Below, piece by piece: positions 59,765-64,000 of a stretch of DNA of 64,000 bases (position 1 is its first letter; the number at the start of each line of letters is the position of its first letter). Under the pieces are notes generated by a model. That model was not told where the DNA came from and made no database searches. It saw only the letters and a program-made list of their open reading frames with translations. The translations under genes were made by a program, and so were the position numbers. Source of the stretch: Pseudarthrobacter sp. IC2-21 (lineage in GTDB: Bacteria; Actinomycetota; Actinomycetes; Actinomycetales; Micrococcaceae); NCBI RefSeq assembly GCF_034048115.1, contig NZ_CP139145.1:744001-808000 (forward strand), read 5' to 3'.

Positions 59765-61333
59765 GTGGAAAACTTTGGCATCGGCTCATGGCTGCAGCGC
59801 CGCCGTCCCAAGTCCGGCAGCAAGGCCGCGCTCATCAGCGGCGACCGGGAGACCAGCTACGGGGAGCTCGCTGACCGGAGCGCCCGGCTGGCCAGCGCCC
59901 TCCGGGACAGGGGAGTGACGAAGGGGGACCGGGTGGCCTACCTGGGCGACAACCACCCGTCATTCCTTGAAACGCTCTTCGCCTGCGGCCAGCTCGGCGC
60001 CATCTTCGTCCCCCTCAACACCCGCCTGGCCCCGCCGGAGATCCAGTTCCAGCTTCAGGACTGCGGCGCAGAAACACTCATCCACGCCGGGAGCCTGGCC
60101 GGCCTCGCCACGGCCGGCGTGGCAGGCACGGGAGTCACCTGGCGCATCTCAGTGGATGATTCCGCCGGGGCGGCGGCTGCCCCCGAAGCGGCCGGCGGAC
60201 AGGGCACGACGGCGGCGGAGGACTTCGACACGGTACTCGCCTCAGGTGCGGACCAGTACGTTGATGTGCCGGTGGAACTCGACGATGGCGCCTTGATCCT
60301 CTACACCTCCGGGACCACGGGCCGTCCGAAGGGCGCCCTGCTGACCCACGGCAACGTCACCTGGAACTGCATCAACGTGATCGTGGACTTCGACTTTTCC
60401 TCGCAGGACGTGGCGCTGATGATTTCGCCGATGTTCCACGTGGCGTCGCTGGACATGGGCGTCCTGCCGACGCTCCTCAAGGGCGGAACGGTCATCCTCG
60501 AATCCAGATTTGATCCGGCCAGGATCCTGAGCCTGATCGAGCAGTACAGCGTCACGACGATGAGCGGGGTCCCAACCACCTATCAGCTCATCTGCGAACA
60601 CCCGGCGTGGGCAACAACCGATCTCAGCTCGCTGAACAAGCTCACCTGCGGGGGATCCGCGATCCCCATGCGGGTGCTCGACGCCTACGAGTCCCGGGGG
60701 CTCCAGATCGGCACCGGTTACGGCATGACCGAAACCGCCCCGGGAGCGACGGTCCTCCCCGCGTCGCGGTCCCGTGACAAGGCCGGTTCCGCCGGGCTTC
60801 CGCACTTCTTCACCGATGTCCGGATCGCCGACCCGATCGCCGGCATCGCGGCACCGGGAACCGTGGGGGAGATTCAGATCAAGGGCCCCAACGTGATTAG
60901 GGAATACTGGCGCAGGCCCGACGCCACCGCCGAATCCTATGCCGACGGCGGCTGGTTCAAATCCGGCGACCTCGCCTACACGGACGAGGAAGGATTCGTG
61001 TTCATCGCCGACCGGCTCAAGGACATGATCATTTCCGGCGGCGAGAACATCTACCCGGCAGAAGTGGAGCAGGCCATCAGCGAACTTGACGCCGTGGGCA
61101 GCGTGGCAGTGATCGGGGTTCCGGACGAGAAATGGGGCGAAGTTCCCCGTGCCGTGGTGCTGCTGCGGGACGGTGCCCGGCTCACCGAGGCCGAGTTGCG
61201 GACCCACCTTGAGGGCAGGCTGGCGCGCTACAAAATCCCCAAGTCGGTGGTGTTCGTGGATGAGATGCCGCGCACAGCCAGCGGAAAGATCAGAAAGGCC
61301 GATCTGCGGAAGCAGAGCCCGGCCCAGCCCTGA
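59765..61333 (+). CDS. phdA: Acyl-CoA ligase, AMP-forming (PhdA/CouL-like)
   Basis: A 522-residue adenylate-forming ligase with GTG start. P-loop LILYTSGTTGRPKGALLTHG, TGYGMTETAPG, GWFKSGDLAYTDEEGFVFI, DRLKDMIISGGENIYPAEVE and the catalytic lysine in PRTASGKIRKADLR are present. It activates the imported acid as its CoA thioester, the first step of the pathway and the likely inducer for the MarR regulator. Last gene of the run, 57 bases after phdT. Confidence 0.87.
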   Translation: MENFGIGSWLQRRRPKSGSKAALISGDRETSYGELADRSARLASALRDRGVTKGDRVAYLGDNHPSFLETLFACGQLGAIFVPLNTRLAPPEIQFQLQDCGAETLIHAGSLAGLATAGVAGTGVTWRISVDDSAGAAAAPEAAGGQGTTAAEDFDTVLASGADQYVDVPVELDDGALILYTSGTTGRPKGALLTHGNVTWNCINVIVDFDFSSQDVALMISPMFHVASLDMGVLPTLLKGGTVILESRFDPARILSLIEQYSVTTMSGVPTTYQLICEHPAWATTDLSSLNKLTCGGSAIPMRVLDAYESRGLQIGTGYGMTETAPGATVLPASRSRDKAGSAGLPHFFTDVRIADPIAGIAAPGTVGEIQIKGPNVIREYWRRPDATAESYADGGWFKSGDLAYTDEEGFVFIADRLKDMIISGGENIYPAEVEQAISELDAVGSVAVIGVPDEKWGEVPRAVVLLRDGARLTEAELRTHLEGRLARYKIPKSVVFVDEMPRTASGKIRKADLRKQSPAQP

Positions 61334-61374
61334 TGCGTCGGTCCCTGCCGGGCCAGCGCTCCACGGGAAGGAAG

Positions 61375-61722
61375 TCAGTGCTCCATGGGAAGGAAGAGGA
61401 CGATATAGATCCCCAGGCAGGCGAGGACAAGGACGCTGGCCGCGATGGCTGCGGTTGAAACGACGTCGGGAGTGATGGCTTCCTGGTTGATGCCGTTGAT
61501 TGCGTGGTGGAAGCGTCGCTTGCGGGAGAAGATGATGGCCAGCGCTGTGGCCAGCGGTGCCGCGACCAGGGCGCTCACAACCAAGCCGTGGTGAGGCATC
61601 CAACGCAGGAACACTGCGGCCGCAACCACAAGGGACAGGGTGGTGCGACCCCAGGCCAGATCCGTGCGTTCCGGTTGGAGTCCCGGGTCCCCATGGCTAG
61701 GTGGTCTACGTTGTGAGGTCAC
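61375..61722 (-). CDS. DUF202 family membrane protein
   Basis: A 115-residue protein with GTG start. The DUF202 signature DPGLQPERTDLAWGRTTLSL precedes three membrane segments (about 28-45, 47-65, 90-110). Function unknown. It starts 3 bases after the stop of the related gene upstream, so the two are a pair. Confidence 0.85.
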   Translation of the reverse strand: MTSQRRPPSHGDPGLQPERTDLAWGRTTLSLVVAAAVFLRWMPHHGLVVSALVAAPLATALAIIFSRKRRFHHAINGINQEAITPDVVSTAAIAASVLVLACLGIYIVLFLPMEH

Positions 61723-61725
61723 GGC

Positions 61726-62118
61726 TCAGAAGGGGCGGCCGAGGACGAACACCATCATTGTCCCGGCCACGAGTGCGCCGCCGATTGCCAGGATCGGGGC
61801 AGTCCAAGGCAGCGGAAGCGGCTCCTTGCGACGCATGGAGCGCTCAACCTTCAGCCAGCGGAAGAACGACCCGCCCCCAATCAGGAGTGCGAGCACGAGC
61901 AGCAGAACGGCTACCGACTTACGCAATCCGGCGCCGAAGAGCTCGGCCGCGAAGGCTTCGACGGCGACCCCTCCGGCCAGCAACGCGAGCGCGGTCCGGA
62001 TCCACGCCAGGAAGGTGCGTTCGTTTGCCAGCGTGAACCGGGGGTCAGGCTCGGTGCCGCCGCGCAGGACACGCTCCGAGAAGCCGGATCGTTCCCTGCC
62101 AGGCTTGAGGTCCTCCAT
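61726..62118 (-). CDS. YidH/DUF202 family membrane protein
   Basis: A 130-residue protein from ATG at 62118 (AAGGAA 6 bases upstream; GTG 62133 is an alternative). It has the YidH/DUF202 block DPRFTLANERTFLAWIRTALALLAGG and three membrane segments, with a conserved WIRT-type loop. Function unknown. DUF202 and YidH-type genes commonly occur in tandem, as here. Confidence 0.86.
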   Translation of the reverse strand: MEDLKPGRERSGFSERVLRGGTEPDPRFTLANERTFLAWIRTALALLAGGVAVEAFAAELFGAGLRKSVAVLLLVLALLIGGGSFFRWLKVERSMRRKEPLPLPWTAPILAIGGALVAGTMMVFVLGRPF

Positions 62119-62219
62119 TGCGTTTCCTTCCACGTTCCTTCCTGAGTTACGGCAGTGTGATAGCCCCGGAGTGGCGACTTACCTCTCCGGGGCCACGCAC
62201 GTGCCTTGGGCTGCGGTGC

Positions 62220-63677
62220 TTATGCCCGGTGGCCTGCCTCCAAGGACGCCGGCGACGCGATGGACGCCGGCGCCGCGCCGGCAACGGTGGCCGAACCAAC
62301 AGGGGATGCAGCGGCCGCGGGGACGGCAGTTGCATCAAGGCCCAGCCTGCGGCGGTCGCGCTGCTGGTTGACGAAGACCAGCGCAAGGATGCCGAACGTC
62401 AGCAAAAGACCGCCAGCAAGGGCGAAAGCTGCCCGGTAACCTTCAGCAGGCGTGGCCGCACCGCCGATCAGGAAGCCGGAGACCGCCGGCGCGAAGACTC
62501 CGCCGGTGGTGAGGACTGCATTGGCGATGGACAGGTTGGCACCGCGCTGCCCAATGGTGGTGAGCTCTGCGACCACGAGGTAGGTGATGGCAAAGAGTGC
62601 CGGGGCAGTGCCGAAGCCGAAGACCATGAGGGCGATCGACAGCGCCGGGGAAGCGGTCATGGTCGCCCCAACCAGGCAGGCCCCGGCAAAGGAGCCTGCG
62701 CCGCCCAGTACCCAGCCACGTGCCTTCCTGGTGGGAACGCCCTTCAGATGCAGGCGCTGGGTCAGCGCGCTCAAACCGACGGTGGCGATGGTGCCCCAGG
62801 CGGCCGGGAGGGCGATCATGGCACCGGACTGCTGCCCGGTGAAGCCCAGTACGTTCTGGAAGTAAGCAGGTCCCCAGGACATGGCAAGGGTGAACGTCCA
62901 GTAGCCAAAGAAGGAGGCAAGCACCGCAAAGATCCAACTGGGGGAGAGGATGGTGCGCCAGTAGCTAACCTTGGCCTCCGAAACCACCGGAGCTTCTTTC
63001 GGCGCGATGCCGTCGATTTCCTGCTCAGCCTTCCGGCTGGTGTACGGGCCTTCCTTACCCACGGTGACCCAGAAAACAGACCAGATCAGCCCCACGGTGG
63101 CCAGCACCGCGAATGCGGTCTGCCAACCGAACTGCCCGATGACCCAGGCCAGGACGGGGGCGAATGCCACGATGCCCAGGGTCACGCCGGATGAGGCCAG
63201 TGCCGCCGGGGTGGCGCCCTTCTTCTCGGGGAACCACTTGTAGATGCCATGCATCAGAACCGGCGCCAGCGGGCCTTCGCCGGCTCCCAGCAGCAGGCGG
63301 CTTGCCCAGAGTGCAGGCAAGGAGGCGAACAGAAGGATGGGGACCTGGGCTACGGACCACAGCAGGCACAGGACCAGCAGGATCCACTTGCTGGACACCT
63401 TGTTCGCGATGGGTGCGGCCACGAGCTGGGCCACGCCGAAGGTCAGGAACATGGCACTGCCCACGAGACCGAACTGTTCGGGCGTGATGCCCAGCTGTTT
63501 CATCAGCGGCACGGCGGCGATGCCGAGGACTGCCTTGTCAGCCCAGCTGAGCATCATCAGGAAGAGAAGGCTGAACGTCATGAACCAGCCGTAGCGGTTG
63601 CGCTTAGCCCGGGACCAGGTGCGGGGATCGCGGGAAGCCGCGGTGCCCCGCTTTGCGGTGAGGGGAGTTTCAGACAC
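62220..63677 (-). CDS. MFS transporter, anion:cation symporter (ACS) type
   Basis: A 485-residue permease with 12 predicted membrane segments. YGWFMTFSLLFLMMLSWADKAVLGIA in segment 1, FGVAQLVAAPIANKVSSKWI, and ASRLLLGAGEGPLAPVLMHGIYKWFPEKKGA (the ACS-type segment 4 and loop) are visible. An extended Ala-rich C-terminal tail follows the last segment. Likely to import organic anions such as sugar acids or aromatic acids; its position near the phd genes is suggestive but it is on the other strand. Confidence 0.85.
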   Translation of the reverse strand: MSETPLTAKRGTAASRDPRTWSRAKRNRYGWFMTFSLLFLMMLSWADKAVLGIAAVPLMKQLGITPEQFGLVGSAMFLTFGVAQLVAAPIANKVSSKWILLVLCLLWSVAQVPILLFASLPALWASRLLLGAGEGPLAPVLMHGIYKWFPEKKGATPAALASSGVTLGIVAFAPVLAWVIGQFGWQTAFAVLATVGLIWSVFWVTVGKEGPYTSRKAEQEIDGIAPKEAPVVSEAKVSYWRTILSPSWIFAVLASFFGYWTFTLAMSWGPAYFQNVLGFTGQQSGAMIALPAAWGTIATVGLSALTQRLHLKGVPTRKARGWVLGGAGSFAGACLVGATMTASPALSIALMVFGFGTAPALFAITYLVVAELTTIGQRGANLSIANAVLTTGGVFAPAVSGFLIGGAATPAEGYRAAFALAGGLLLTFGILALVFVNQQRDRRRLGLDATAVPAAAASPVGSATVAGAAPASIASPASLEAGHRA

Positions 63678-63754
63678 TTGATGCCCAATCGTTGAAGGGG
63701 AAGTCTTGCCGTTTGGAGCGGCGTTTCCTTGACTCTAAGCTCGTGTGATGGGCC

Positions 63755-64000
63755 TTACATTTGAGCTTTCCGTTGGGCGGAAAGCAGCTTTCCGGGGTGC
63801 CCTGCCGCTCCGTCAATGGTGCCGTCACGGTGGCCAACGAAGGCCAGCAGCGCCATGCCCACACCGCTTAGCGCGCAGGTCAGCCACCACGTAGTGCCCC
63901 ACCCCCCGGTGCTGGTGGCGAGCAGGGCAAACAGCATGGGTCCCAGAAAGTTTCCCACATTGAAGATCTGCTGCGTCAGGCCCAGCACTGCGGTGACGGA
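63755..64000 (-). CDS. MFS transporter, C-terminal part (5' end outside window)
   Basis: The frame is open to the window edge and ends at TAA 63755, giving 81 residues. SVTAVLGLTQQIFNVGNFLGP and the two following hydrophobic stretches (MLFALLATSTGG; WWLTCALSGVGMALLAFVGH) are the last membrane segments of an MFS permease, and a short hydrophilic tail follows. The upstream part and therefore the substrate class are not visible. It lies 77 bases upstream of the ACS-type MFS gene in the same direction. Confidence 0.8.
   Translation of the reverse strand, partial: SVTAVLGLTQQIFNVGNFLGPMLFALLATSTGGWGTTWWLTCALSGVGMALLAFVGHRDGTIDGAAGHPGKLLSAQRKAQM

Overview
The window is high-GC DNA from an actinobacterium, most likely Arthrobacter or a close relative in the Micrococcaceae. 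This rests on the rRNA operon (23S with the actinobacterial insertion, no spacer tRNAs) and on actinobacterial families such as Bpa, CarD, SenX3/RegX3, DUF2516, DUF4032 and the GlgE pathway. GTG and TTG starts are frequent.

Layout. 1-4.4 kb: the C-terminal end of the proteasome activator Bpa, then small, mostly uncharacterised genes, including an Hpt-like protein that lacks its phosphoacceptor histidine and a DM13-like lipoprotein. 4.5-11.4 kb: tRNA-Thr(CGU), a tmk-holB-S33 peptidase operon, a trans-sulfuration PLP enzyme, a DUF2516 membrane protein, a methyltransferase and gpmA. 11.4-19.6 kb: phoU diverging from senX3-regX3 across a phased PHO-box-like element, a lipoprotein, then carD, ispD-ispF-cysS and rlmB.

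19.6-34.1 kb is an alpha-glucan/trehalose region. glgX is followed by a secreted RNase/barstar pair. glgP is divergent from an overlapping glgE-treS-(mak::glgB) operon, so synthesis by the GlgE route and degradation share one control region. The maltokinase and branching enzyme are one 1226-residue protein that keeps a good internal start for free GlgB. Further alpha-glucoside genes lie at 42.8-52.5 kb: a LacI regulator with a GH13 glucosidase and two cre-like operators, an MsmK/UgpC-type ABC ATPase, and otsA-otsB.

34.1-40.2 kb is a complete rrn operon (promoter, leader, 16S, 23S, 5S, terminator) whose processing stems can be read directly. It is followed by an IS1634-like insertion sequence with an amber-interrupted transposase, lying in a cluster of short interspersed repeats that also occurs at 19.6 kb.

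53.9-61.3 kb is a coherent catabolic cluster: a MarR regulator diverging from SDR, amidohydrolase, glutaryl-CoA-dehydrogenase-like ACAD, MaoC hydratase, MHS permease and acyl-CoA ligase. Content and order match the phd cluster of Corynebacterium glutamicum and the cou genes of Rhodococcus for phenylpropanoid side-chain degradation, in which a hydrolase rather than a thiolase cleaves the beta-keto thioester. The window ends with two DUF202 membrane proteins, an MFS permease and the 3' end of a second MFS permease.
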